Below, one piece after another: positions 14,449-22,572 of a stretch of DNA of 64,000 nucleotides (position 1 is its first letter; each line of letters begins with the position of its first letter). Under the pieces are notes generated by a model. That model saw only the letters and a list, made by a program, of their open reading frames with translations, was not told the DNA's origin and made no database searches. The stretch is from Paenibacillus sp. V4I3. GTDB taxonomy: Bacteria > Bacillota > Bacilli > Paenibacillales > NBRC-103111. The stretch lies in contig NZ_JAUSZA010000001.1 in assembly GCF_030817215.1 (NCBI RefSeq), forward strand, positions 5,244,501-5,308,500, written 5' to 3'. The position numbers and the translations under genes are program-made.

Positions 14449-15570
14449 CTATTCAATCACACCTGAGCGAACCATGATTGCTTTGATATCCACTTGGACC
14501 TTGGCTTTGGGATACATCTCCCTCCACTTCTCATCCGTCAGATTGGAGTGTCGTACTTTAGAAATATAAGTTTCACCAAAACCGATCGGATCCGATTGAA
14601 CCGCTTGGGTTTTGGTAATCAGATGTTGCGCACGCCGAACTAATTCCTTGGCAATCTCGCTTTCGAGGGCATGAACGACCTTTGGTTCTCCTAAATTCAT
14701 CTCGTTTGAAATCTCTTGAATTCTGGCATGCATAGATATATGGACAGAAAATGACGGAATAGTGGGGTCTACTAGCTTAATTTTACTGGAACTTGTGATA
14801 TTTTCTATCACGATATTAATTTTATCCGTCTGAATACCTGACTTAATTTGTTTAAAAGGTTCAGCGTCCAAGGTTAACTCCAACGCACCAGCTCTGTAAC
14901 GATCTCGAATAAGTTTAAGCAGAAAAGCCTCGTCCACCTTAAGCCCTCCTACCATCTTATCATTCTGAAACATTGCCGTATTATGCATTGAAATTTCGTC
15001 GCCAGAACGCTCAACAATAGGGAGAACCGGGTCTTTTCCTACTGCATATACATCATGAATAAATTCATGAAGCGTGCATGAAAGAATTTGTTCTCCTTGA
15101 ATATTTTGACGAATCATTTTATAGAGGTAAGTTCCGATATTGCTTATTTCCGGAAATCGATGCGTGATAATATTTTCACTGCTCCCTTTACTTACAGTTA
15201 CATACATTGTATCTGAAATGGAAGGGTCTCTTGAGAGCGTATCGGTAAGGGTTAAGATCCCACTCCGGGCCAACTTCTCATTATACATGGCAATTCGGAG
15301 CTGTCCACCAACGACACGCTTGGATACTTCACGGTTCTGAGCATTTCGAACCCCTTTGCTTGTGTTACCGGTTGTAACGACTACCTGAACCTTTTCTTTC
15401 GCTTCCGGATCTATTTGATGGAGCAGCGCTGTTCCCTTGATGCGGTCATTCTCTTGAGGATCATAACCAACAATGACGATGAGTCCTAATTCTTCTAAAA
15501 TCCTCTTTTGCACACAGCCAGTAGGAAAAAGTAGTACGATAACCGACAGAACTAGCAGGGATTTCCTCAT
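14449..15570 (-). CDS. gerC: Ger(x)C family spore germination lipoprotein
   Basis: The 373-residue protein has a lipoprotein signal (LLFPTGC, Cys at residue 19) followed by LEELGLIVIVGYDP, which is the hallmark opening of GerAC/GerKC proteins. The C-terminal domain contains AKELVRRAQHLITKTQAVQSD. It is the outer-leaflet lipoprotein subunit of a germinant receptor in the spore inner membrane. Its ATG overlaps the stop of the GerB-type gene. Operon order A-B-C is the standard one. The germinant specificity is unknown. Confidence 0.93.
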   Translation of the reverse strand: MRKSLLVLSVIVLLFPTGCVQKRILEELGLIVIVGYDPQENDRIKGTALLHQIDPEAKEKVQVVVTTGNTSKGVRNAQNREVSKRVVGGQLRIAMYNEKLARSGILTLTDTLSRDPSISDTMYVTVSKGSSENIITHRFPEISNIGTYLYKMIRQNIQGEQILSCTLHEFIHDVYAVGKDPVLPIVERSGDEISMHNTAMFQNDKMVGGLKVDEAFLLKLIRDRYRAGALELTLDAEPFKQIKSGIQTDKINIVIENITSSSKIKLVDPTIPSFSVHISMHARIQEISNEMNLGEPKVVHALESEIAKELVRRAQHLITKTQAVQSDPIGFGETYISKVRHSNLTDEKWREMYPKAKVQVDIKAIMVRSGVIE

Positions 15571-16706
15571 TGTATCCCCTCTCTTTTCTTGTGAAAATGT
15601 TGTTTGAGTAAGACAGCTGCGTAAAGTACCCAGGGATAAGCAAATACAAATCTCAGGGCCACTTTCGAAAAGATGTCATTTAAAGTATTAATCTGTAATC
15701 GTGTTTTAAAAAAGATCGATACAACAACCAGTATAAGAGCAAAGGTATAAAGGGCATATTTTTGCTTCCATCCAAATATTCGTTTAATTCCTTTGGACGC
15801 TGCCCACATGTACATCATTAAGTTGGGAAGGACGATCAACATCCATATACTTATAGCCACATATTCAAAGCGTTCCAGAAATGGAAACACAACAATCTTA
15901 AAAAGGCTGAACGTAGCCCAAACGGTCTTCGATAATTGTCCAGGACTAAAGTAAACAAGCGTGACCACCATAACAGCTACATAGATGACAGTGGTGGTAA
16001 TAAGTCCTAAATGGGCGGCCAAAGGGGCACGGTGTTTATTACGAATAAAAGGATACAAAAACATCAGAATTTCGAAACCGACGATGGTCAAAGACATTTT
16101 AACCATGCCTTGAACTAATTCAGAAATGCTTGCTTCCATTATCGGAGTAAGATGTGTCCATTCTGCATACCGAATAGGAAAGTACAAAAATACTATCAAC
16201 CATGTTGTCAATATTGCGGACATAAAGGAGATCCCCACTACAACCCGAATACCGCCAAGAACGCCATAATTAGTTAACATAGCCAAAAAAGTGCTCAGCA
16301 GCCATGTGGGTAGGTCCGGGAATATCCAGGTCTGGACCATTTCTACATAATTGCGGGATATCACCAAGACAGCAGTTAGCATATACAACATAACAATTGT
16401 GTTGATTATCCCCCCGAAATATCGACCATAAAGGTCTCTGTGAACTTCATAGAGGTCCATATTCGGATTCAGCTTAAGAGTTCGCAGCATGACCCAAACC
16501 GTTAGATGAGACCATACCCCAGCCATGCAGACGGATATCCACGCATCATGCCCCGCCGATTGGAAAATAATACGCTGAAATCCAGACAAACCAGTTCCTA
16601 TCTGATTGGAAAGAATAACAAAGAATAAGAGAAAGGAACTAAACATCAATCTCTTTGGAGGACTACCAGTCTTCACCTTTACTCCTCCTTGTCCATTATT
16701 CATCAA
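15567..16706 (-). CDS. gerB: GerB-type spore germination permease
   Basis: The 379-residue membrane protein of the APC-superfamily endospore germination permease family has about ten transmembrane helices. The N-terminal segment LSNQIGTGLSGFQRIIF and the loop WIFPDLPTWLL are typical. It is thought to carry the germinant-binding pocket of the receptor. Its start lies inside the end of the GerA-type gene (11-base overlap) and its end overlaps gerC, so the three are translationally coupled. Confidence 0.93.
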   Translation of the reverse strand: MMNNGQGGVKVKTGSPPKRLMFSSFLLFFVILSNQIGTGLSGFQRIIFQSAGHDAWISVCMAGVWSHLTVWVMLRTLKLNPNMDLYEVHRDLYGRYFGGIINTIVMLYMLTAVLVISRNYVEMVQTWIFPDLPTWLLSTFLAMLTNYGVLGGIRVVVGISFMSAILTTWLIVFLYFPIRYAEWTHLTPIMEASISELVQGMVKMSLTIVGFEILMFLYPFIRNKHRAPLAAHLGLITTTVIYVAVMVVTLVYFSPGQLSKTVWATFSLFKIVVFPFLERFEYVAISIWMLIVLPNLMMYMWAASKGIKRIFGWKQKYALYTFALILVVVSIFFKTRLQINTLNDIFSKVALRFVFAYPWVLYAAVLLKQHFHKKREGIQ

Positions 16707-18183
16707 TATCGCTGTGGCTAGTCACAATCTCTTGTTCCTCAAACCTGTTGGTGTCATCGCCACGGATATACATGGAGCGTTCACGCAAAAAATTGAAAGG
16801 TAATCTCAAAATGCTGTCTTTCAAATCCCCTTTCCGAAACGGATAGAGGGGGTACAAATAAGGCTGTCCCAGACTAGTTAAACGAAGAAGGTGAATCACC
16901 AAAAAGCAGATACCAATCATGATCCCAATTCCTCCATAAAAGCCTGCAAGTATAATGATTGGATACCGGATGATACGAATCGTAATACCCATTAGATAAA
17001 TCGGTGTTATAAACGATGCCAACGTTCCTAGTGCTACGATGATAATGAGAATATTACTAGTAAATCCTGCCTGTACGGCGGCCTGTCCGATAACGATACC
17101 ACCTACGATTCCGATTGTTTGGCCAATCTTGGTCGGAAGTCTTGCACCAGCTTCACGGAGCAGTTCAATCGTTATTTCCAAAAACAAGGCTTCCATTAAG
17201 GGGGGAAATGGTACTCGTGTTCGGGATTCAGCCAGCGGCACGACCATGGCAGAAGGAATGATTTCATAATGGTATGTTAATGCTGCTACATATATGGGTG
17301 TGAATAGTAAGGATAAAACCATGGCTCCAACCCGTAAAAGCCGGAAGAAAGTAGCCATATTCCACCGAACTTGATGGTCTTCAGGGGAAGAGAAGAAATC
17401 CATCATCGTCGATGGGCATACAATGGCGAACGGACTTCCAGAAACAAACAGCACAATTTTCCCCTCTGATAGGGAGAACGAAGTACGGTCTACACGTTCG
17501 GTCATAACAAACTGTGGGAAGATCGTAAATTTATTATCCTCTATGAACTGAACTAGTTGTGCACTGGATACCACACCATCTATCTCAAGATTATTGATCC
17601 TGTCGCGCACTCGTTTAACGAGTTCATTATCTGTAAGATTTTTGATATAAAACATCGCCACTTGTGTCTTGATTTCTACGCCAACTTCCAGGTTCTCCTG
17701 ACATAAGTTTGGACTCGGGAGATACATTTGGAGCAAGGCAACATTGGACCTTAATATTTCGTTGAATGCGATCTGTGGACCAAATACTTGGCTTTCAATG
17801 TCAGCTTTTGAAAAGCTCCGATTAGGAGGCTTGTACACATTCAGCAGAAAATTGAAGCTGCTATCATCGGCGTGAAGATACACCCAGCCTAGCAATAATT
17901 TTTCCACAACAGCCTGAATATCTTTAACCTCAACAATCCCTGCAACAGGGAATCGGTCTGTTACATTTACTGAAAGGACATCACTTAAACTTAATAATGG
18001 CTGGATAATATCCCTTTGGAGCAAATCCTGATCCACTAATGTTTCTAAATAATAGAGAGCAGCCGTTTGTTGTCCTAGCATGACATACTTGGCAATTAAA
18101 TTCGGATTTTCATTAAGAGATTCCTGTAGCAGCTGTTCCAGCTCGATAATATCGGCAGGTATGTACTTTTTCATGTTCTGCAC
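16696..18183 (-). CDS. gerA: GerA-type spore germination protein
   Basis: The product is about 495 residues from the GTG at 18183 (GAGGG nine bases upstream); the ATG at 18174 is an alternative and a longer frame to 18219 overlaps the promoter. The N-terminal soluble domain reads VTDRFPVAGIVEVKDIQAVV. The conserved VDGVVSSAQLVQFIED region and the membrane domain with LPFPPLMEALFLEITIELLREAGARLP (given here only as a landmark from about residue 320) are typical of GerAA. It forms the oligomeric channel component of the germinant receptor. A sigma-G-like promoter lies directly upstream. Confidence 0.93.
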   Translation of the reverse strand: MQNMKKYIPADIIELEQLLQESLNENPNLIAKYVMLGQQTAALYYLETLVDQDLLQRDIIQPLLSLSDVLSVNVTDRFPVAGIVEVKDIQAVVEKLLLGWVYLHADDSSFNFLLNVYKPPNRSFSKADIESQVFGPQIAFNEILRSNVALLQMYLPSPNLCQENLEVGVEIKTQVAMFYIKNLTDNELVKRVRDRINNLEIDGVVSSAQLVQFIEDNKFTIFPQFVMTERVDRTSFSLSEGKIVLFVSGSPFAIVCPSTMMDFFSSPEDHQVRWNMATFFRLLRVGAMVLSLLFTPIYVAALTYHYEIIPSAMVVPLAESRTRVPFPPLMEALFLEITIELLREAGARLPTKIGQTIGIVGGIVIGQAAVQAGFTSNILIIIVALGTLASFITPIYLMGITIRIIRYPIIILAGFYGGIGIMIGICFLVIHLLRLTSLGQPYLYPLYPFRKGDLKDSILRLPFNFLRERSMYIRGDDTNRFEEQEIVTSHSDIDE

Positions 18184-18218
18184 GATAAAAATCCCTCGTT
18201 TCACAATGCCATATCGCA

Positions 18219-18248
18219 TAGTATGTCAAAAGATCAGGAAAACAATCC
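18219..18248 (-). promoter_or_regulatory. Sigma-G/F-type promoter of the ger operon
   Basis: On the minus strand the -10 box CATACTA (18225-18219) is a perfect match to the forespore consensus. The -35-like GGATT (18248-18244) lies 18 bases away and is weaker. It is placed about 36 bases before the GTG start, as expected for a forespore germination receptor. Confidence 0.65.
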
Positions 18249-18272
18249 CATATAGCTTTGAAAAACGTAAAA

Positions 18273-18297
18273 AACCATCGCTTTGGTTGCGATGGTT
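18273..18297 (-). terminator. Rho-independent terminator after the alpha/beta hydrolase gene
   Basis: AACCATCGC and GCGATGGTT around a 7-base loop. On the minus strand it is followed by TTTTTTACG. It separates the hydrolase gene from the ger promoter. Confidence 0.88.
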
Positions 18298-18321
18298 CTT
18301 AAGGGCGTGAGGCCCGTTAGT

Positions 18322-19104
18322 TTAGCCAATAAATTGAGTAAGTACCTGGTTAAATCGATCCCGTTCCTCCCAAAAAGGGCCATGGCCACTGTATTGAAAT
18401 GGAACGAGCTGCGAATTTCTTATTACTTTATTTACTTCCAGCGCTTGTGCAAATGGAATCACTTTGTCATGGATGCCATGAATTATTAATGTTGGTACGA
18501 ATATTTGATGAAGATCTTGGGATACGTTCTCATCTCTTAATAACTTTATTACTGCAGCAGTTGACCAGCCAGCAGCTTCTAATCCCATCTGAAAAAACCA
18601 ATCCGAGAATGGCCCGGTTATATATTGAAAGAAAAACGTGTCCGTGATACCTTGCAGCATTTTGGGGCGATCATTAGCATTCTCGATGAGGAATTTATTC
18701 GCCGTTTCTGGTGTAAAACCTCTAGGAGCTGCAGCGTCTATTAGGACTAGTTTAGATACACCATAGCCATTATATCGCGCCATATATCGTATTGCGATCG
18801 CTCCCCCTGTCGAGTGACCCGCTAATGTGCAATTCTCTAATCTAAGCGCTCCAACTACAGCACGAATATCATCCGCCAATCTGTCATAATGATAGCCACT
18901 AAACGGTTTGTCTGAATTACCGAAGCCTCTCCAGTCAATACCAATGCAGCGATATCCCATTGCCGGCAGAACATTAAACTGATATTCAAACTGCTTATGG
19001 CTTAAAGGCCAACCATGAATAAACAGGATGGTCTTATTACCCTCCGGGTTTACATCTTCAATAAATATTTTTACTCCTGCTTCTACATTAACATAATATC
19101 CCAT
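18322..19104 (-). CDS. Alpha/beta hydrolase (haloperoxidase/arylesterase-like)
   Basis: The product is 260 residues from the ATG at 19104, which has GAGGAG upstream; the open frame continues to 19218 but without a ribosome binding site. The oxyanion region is FIHGWPLSHKQFEYQ, the nucleophile elbow is AGHSTGGAIAIRYMA (Ser in GHSTGG), the acid lies in IIHGIHDKVIP and the catalytic His in YSGHGPFWEE. These make a complete catalytic triad of the non-haem chloroperoxidase/arylesterase group. It lies downstream of the aldo/keto reductase pseudogene in the MerR-regulated cluster and may share its promoter. The substrate is unknown. Confidence 0.88.
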   Translation of the reverse strand: MGYYVNVEAGVKIFIEDVNPEGNKTILFIHGWPLSHKQFEYQFNVLPAMGYRCIGIDWRGFGNSDKPFSGYHYDRLADDIRAVVGALRLENCTLAGHSTGGAIAIRYMARYNGYGVSKLVLIDAAAPRGFTPETANKFLIENANDRPKMLQGITDTFFFQYITGPFSDWFFQMGLEAAGWSTAAVIKLLRDENVSQDLHQIFVPTLIIHGIHDKVIPFAQALEVNKVIRNSQLVPFQYSGHGPFWEERDRFNQVLTQFIG

Positions 19105-19217
19105 TTGGACATGCTCCTCTAATAAATTACTCATGTGCAACAAGATATTCACATGCGCAAAAATAGGTGCATGCCTATCGGCATTCTTAATGTTTGGCAG
19201 CAATTTTGTAAACAACA

Positions 19218-20079
19218 TTAAATTTTGAACATATCACTGACCGATTGAATTTCGTCTTCACTTAAATGAACGTTTAAGGTTTGAATATTACTCTTGATTT
19301 GATCGGGGCGCTTAGCTCCAGGAATAATGATATCTACCCTGGGTCTTGTTAATAACCAAGCTAGAGCTACTTGTGCTGTTTCGACTCCTTTATTCAAAGC
19401 GAATTCCTTTAACTGTTCAACACGTTTGAGATTGGTAAGATACGCTTCCCTTTGGAACAGAGGATTATTCATTCGAGACAAATCATCAAATGTTTCATTC
19501 TTCGTATATTTACCCGTAAGTAAACCTGAATATTTGTACCTGCAGGATATCCAAATGATCATCCGTATTAAATGCTTTCAATTGATCAATAGTGACGTTG
19601 GATACACCAATTGCTTTAACTTTGCCTTCCTGCTTCAATTCAGCCATGGTACGGGCTACTTCTGCAAGCGGGGTTTTGTTATCCGGGAAGTGAAGGAAGA
19701 AAATATCCAAGTAATCGGTTTGCAGCCGTGCTAGGCTGTCTTCAATAGATTGTCGAAGGGCAGGCCGGCTGTTATCCACTTCCATGACGCCATCTATATA
19801 CTTGATATCAGCAGATGCTTTCGTGGAGATAACAAGACGATCACGTCCACCTCTTTCTTTGATAATTTCGCCAATCAATTGTTCAGACCTTCCGAACCCA
19901 TATAAATAAGCGGTATCGATAAAGTTAATATTTTCATCTAGAGCAGTGTGTATAAGCTGTTTTCCGGTTTCCTCGGTTACATTTGGATACATCATTTGAT
20001 TGCCTACAGCACCTGCACCTAATCCAATCTTGAAGGCACTTAACCCTGTTCTACCAATTGGTGTTCTGTTATTATTCAT
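19218..20079 (-). pseudogene. Aldo/keto reductase, disrupted by deletion and frameshift
   Basis: The N-terminal part (20079 to about 19520) is an intact aldo/keto reductase start: FKIGLGAGAVGN, NFIDTAYLYGFGRSEQLIGE (catalytic Asp and Tyr), LVISTKA (Lys) and LDIFFLHFPD (His). It then ends in a shifted frame at 19510. The C-terminal part continues in another frame from about 19550: SGLLTGKYTKNE, ALAWLLTRPRVDIIIPGAK. Compared with normal family members about 30-35 residues are missing at the join (the strand leading to the SGLL loop), so this is a small deletion plus frameshift, not a sequencing slip of one base. It lies directly behind a well-formed MerR-type promoter, which shows the gene was once part of that regulon. 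Confidence 0.88.
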
Positions 20080-20121
20080 CGTAATGGCTCCTTTTTATTT
20101 CAAAGTTATTCTAACAGAGCC

Positions 20122-20152
20122 ATCGTATTACTTGGAGTCAACTCCAAGTCAA
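20122..20152 (-). promoter_or_regulatory. MerR-type promoter before the aldo/keto reductase pseudogene
   Basis: On the minus strand TTGACT (-35) and TACGAT (-10) are separated by 19 bases. The spacer overlaps the dyad ACTTGGAGT-CA-ACTCCAAGT (20130-20149). A long spacer with a centred dyad is the classic layout of MerR-family-activated promoters. Confidence 0.82.
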
Positions 20153-20161
20153 GTGCTTTTT

Positions 20162-20551
20162 TTATTGTTCAAATGAGTCTGGTGGACCGAATTTCCCGCT
20201 TTTTAATTTCTGATCGATAAAATCCTTAATTATCTGTAATTCGGCCATTTGATTTTCGATACTTTTCTTATGATTTTGAAGCTTTCCATATATTTCAGGA
20301 AATTCTGTAAGATCAGCATCATAAGAGAGCTGCAAATACGGCTTCATATCGTCAAGCGACATCCCGGTTTTTTTCAGACATTGAATGAGCTTCATGGTCT
20401 TAATATCCTCTGTATGGTATACGCGGTGACCACTTATCTTTCGTTCCGCTCGTGGTAGAAGACCGATTTTCTCGTAGTAACGAATCGTATCTTCAGTTAA
20501 TCCGGTTTGCTCTGCCGTTTGTTTGATCGTATACTCAATGACTTTGGTCAT
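20162..20551 (-). CDS. MerR family transcriptional regulator (AdhR-like)
   Basis: The 129-residue protein has the MerR winged helix at its N terminus (YTIKQTAEQTGLTEDTIRYY, then EKIGLLP and GHRVYHTEDIKTM). A coiled-coil dimerisation helix follows (YGKLQNHKKSIENQMAELQI). There is no C-terminal metal-binding Cys cluster, so it belongs to the aldehyde/redox-responsive group rather than the metal sensors. It is encoded between the dioxygenase-like gene and the aldo/keto reductase pseudogene, each preceded by a MerR-type promoter with nearly the same dyad. Confidence 0.9.
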   Translation of the reverse strand: MTKVIEYTIKQTAEQTGLTEDTIRYYEKIGLLPRAERKISGHRVYHTEDIKTMKLIQCLKKTGMSLDDMKPYLQLSYDADLTEFPEIYGKLQNHKKSIENQMAELQIIKDFIDQKLKSGKFGPPDSFEQ

Positions 20552-20596
20552 AATTTCATCACATGCTTTCTGATCCGTTTAGAAGTAATAACGAAT

Positions 20597-21439
20597 TCAA
20601 TTCACAGTCAACACAATATGATTTCCTGATGGGTCAACTGCTGTATATTCGTTTACAGGATAGCCCAACCGTTCTAGATTCCTTGTCGCAGCATCTCTAG
20701 TTATATCATCGGCAAATACTATCGTGAAATATTTCAGACCAACGCTGTTACGAGATGGTGCTTGTACGCCTTTACCGTTCCAGATGTTTAATCCAATATG
20801 ATGATGGTATCCTCCACTCGAAATAAAGAGCGCTTGATTGCTTATTTGATAAACAACCTTAAACCCAAGTCCATGGATATAAAATTCCGCCGCTTTTGCG
20901 AGGTCTGAAACATGTAGATGAATATGCCCCATAATGGTTTCAGACGGCAAACCCGTGAACTTCTCTCCATTCGTTTCAGACAAAAGACTGCGTAAATCAA
21001 CCTGTTCGGTTGACATGCTAACTTGTTCCCCAATCCATTCCCAACTGTCTGAAGGACGGTCTACATAAATTTCCATCCCATTCCCGTCCGGGTCCGCTAA
21101 GTACAGCGCCTCACTCACAAGATGATCGGATATTCCTTGTAACGGGTATCTAATATCGATAAAGTGCTGAATGACTTTTGCCAGCTCTTTCCGGTCCGGT
21201 AGAAGTATCGCATAATGATAAAGTCCTGAACGACGTGTTTCTTTCGGTAAGACATCTGCTGGCTGCTCTAGGGTTACTAGAACATCCTTTCCGTTTAACG
21301 TCAGTGAAACTGAGGTTTCTGTACGATCCAAAAGTTGAAAACCTAATACCCCTTGGTAGAATGATAAAGACCTTTCAAGCTTTTCAACGATTAAATGTAC
21401 ATGACTAACAAATGTAATTGGTTGTTGATGAAACTTCAT
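20597..21439 (-). CDS. CatE-like catechol-2,3-dioxygenase / two-domain VOC protein
   Basis: The 280-residue protein has two vicinal-oxygen-chelate modules. Metal-ligand regions are THVHL-like FVSHVHLIVEKLERSLSFY near the N terminus and GHIHLHVSDLAKAAEFY at about residue 155, with HIGLNIWNGKG and a final DPSGNHIVLTVN. The order and wording match B. subtilis CatE (extradiol catechol dioxygenase), including SDHLVSEALYLADPDGNGME. The ATG at 21439 follows GGGAGG. The MerR-type promoter upstream suggests induction by electrophiles or quinones, where B. subtilis uses MarR/DUF24 regulators instead. Confidence 0.85.
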   Translation of the reverse strand: MKFHQQPITFVSHVHLIVEKLERSLSFYQGVLGFQLLDRTETSVSLTLNGKDVLVTLEQPADVLPKETRRSGLYHYAILLPDRKELAKVIQHFIDIRYPLQGISDHLVSEALYLADPDGNGMEIYVDRPSDSWEWIGEQVSMSTEQVDLRSLLSETNGEKFTGLPSETIMGHIHLHVSDLAKAAEFYIHGLGFKVVYQISNQALFISSGGYHHHIGLNIWNGKGVQAPSRNSVGLKYFTIVFADDITRDAATRNLERLGYPVNEYTAVDPSGNHIVLTVN

Positions 21440-21522
21440 ATGAGTACCTCCCATTATATATTGGACATTCAACTATGGTTGATGCGTAAATGTTCATCTT
21501 GATCACTTTGCCTTACCCTTAG

Positions 21523-21553
21523 ATTCTATAACTTGGAGTTAACACCAAGTCAA
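21523..21553 (-). promoter_or_regulatory. MerR-type promoter before the CatE-like gene
   Basis: On the minus strand TTGACT (-35) and TAGAAT (-10) are 19 bases apart. The dyad is ACTTGGAGT-TA-ACACCAAGT (21531-21550). The half-sites match those at 20130-20149 except one base. Confidence 0.84.
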
Positions 21554-21607
21554 GTTATTTTTGACTGAGTAAGCAATAGATGTTGCCACAAAGTTATTAT
21601 GAAAAAA

Positions 21608-21628
21608 GCAGGTCGCCGCGGCGCCTGC
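21608..21628 (-). terminator. Rho-independent terminator after DUF3189 gene
   Basis: GCAGG and CCTGC flank the GC palindrome CGCCGCGGCG. On the minus strand TTTTTTC follows. Confidence 0.85.
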
Positions 21629-21657
21629 TCGAGTTATCTTATTCATTTCAATCCTAC

Positions 21658-22164
21658 TTACTTGAAATCTTTATTATCAAGCATAATTAATTGGGAGCTT
21701 GACGATTTTGCGGTCTGTTTCGTATGTTGAACGAGATTAAAAATGTCTTTATAGGCTTGTTTTGCCCCTATAACCAATAAGGGCACACCTATGAAATCAA
21801 TTTTCAACCATCGTGAAAGCATACCACCGCAGGTCATCGCAAAAGGCACAGTCGGAGACGTATTAGATAAAATGATTTTTTCGTTGAGAACCTCTTCTTC
21901 AATCAGCATATCAATGAAATTAAAAACGCCTGGAATTAGGATTTTAGACCTTCCTCTGCCCATTGTGTATACTTTATTGCCATCCTCGTCCTTGCCATGA
22001 AAGTATAATTTCCCTCTGTCTTTATAAACTAGCTTATTGAAATTGTGTGTATTCAATATTTCATTTTTTGTAGGCTCGTGAGAAGCGTCCAACTTATTGA
22101 GATGATAAGCTGCAGCTAAAACTGTTGTATGAGTTCCCCCGAAATCGTTGTAAATATAGATCAT
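21658..22164 (-). CDS. DUF3189 family protein
   Basis: The 168-residue protein matches the DUF3189 family of spore-forming Bacillota. It opens MIYIYNDFGGTHTTVLAAAYHL, a Gly-Thr-rich segment suggestive of nucleotide or phosphate binding, and has YTMGRGRSKILIPGVFNFI in the middle and IILSNTSPTVPFAMTCGG before a small hydrophobic end. The function is unknown; a sporulation link is only a family-level suggestion. It is monocistronic with its own terminator. Confidence 0.7.
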   Translation of the reverse strand: MIYIYNDFGGTHTTVLAAAYHLNKLDASHEPTKNEILNTHNFNKLVYKDRGKLYFHGKDEDGNKVYTMGRGRSKILIPGVFNFIDMLIEEEVLNEKIILSNTSPTVPFAMTCGGMLSRWLKIDFIGVPLLVIGAKQAYKDIFNLVQHTKQTAKSSSSQLIMLDNKDFK

Positions 22165-22307
22165 AGTTCAAACCCACCACCCAGAGAACAATATTGTATA
22201 AAGCTTCTTTACTCATTATCTCCTATAATGAATAAAACAACCCTATTCTCGAGCATATTACAGTTTGTTGTATCCTATTAAATAACAGCAAGGGAGCATT
22301 CTTAACG

Positions 22308-22490
22308 ATGACAACAAACAGTGGACATCAAGGAGCGCATGGGATCGGCCAAGAAATAGAGCAGTTAAACAATCAGGCGCAAGCGGCAGAACTCATGCAA
22401 GGAAAAAATAAGGTAGATCAAGAAATCATTGCAGCGGCTAACGAGCACAGTTCAGAACTAGAGGAAATCATTGAACGTGAGACCACGTAA
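22308..22490 (+). CDS. Small hydrophilic protein, possibly sporulation-related
   Basis: A 60-residue, Gln/Glu/Ala-rich protein lacking Cys and aromatic residues, with AAGGGAG upstream and its own strong terminator downstream. The composition recalls small acid-soluble spore proteins (gamma-like, Gln-rich), but no diagnostic repeat or alpha/beta-SASP motif is present. Upstream, GCATA (22253) and CCTATTA (22274) loosely fit forespore sigma-factor boxes with a short 16-base spacer. The gene itself is convincing; the function is a guess. Confidence 0.6.
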   Translation: MTTNSGHQGAHGIGQEIEQLNNQAQAAELMQGKNKVDQEIIAAANEHSSELEEIIERETT

Positions 22491-22522
22491 TTTGTAACGG
22501 ATTAGAGAAATATACAGAGAAG

Positions 22523-22546
22523 CCACGCACTGATGCGTGGTTTTTT
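22523..22546 (+). terminator. Rho-independent terminator after the 60-residue gene
   Basis: CCACGCA, loop CTGA, TGCGTGG, then TTTTTT on the plus strand. Confidence 0.93.
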
Positions 22547-22572
22547 GTTGTCACTACGTCATCTTGGAATAT

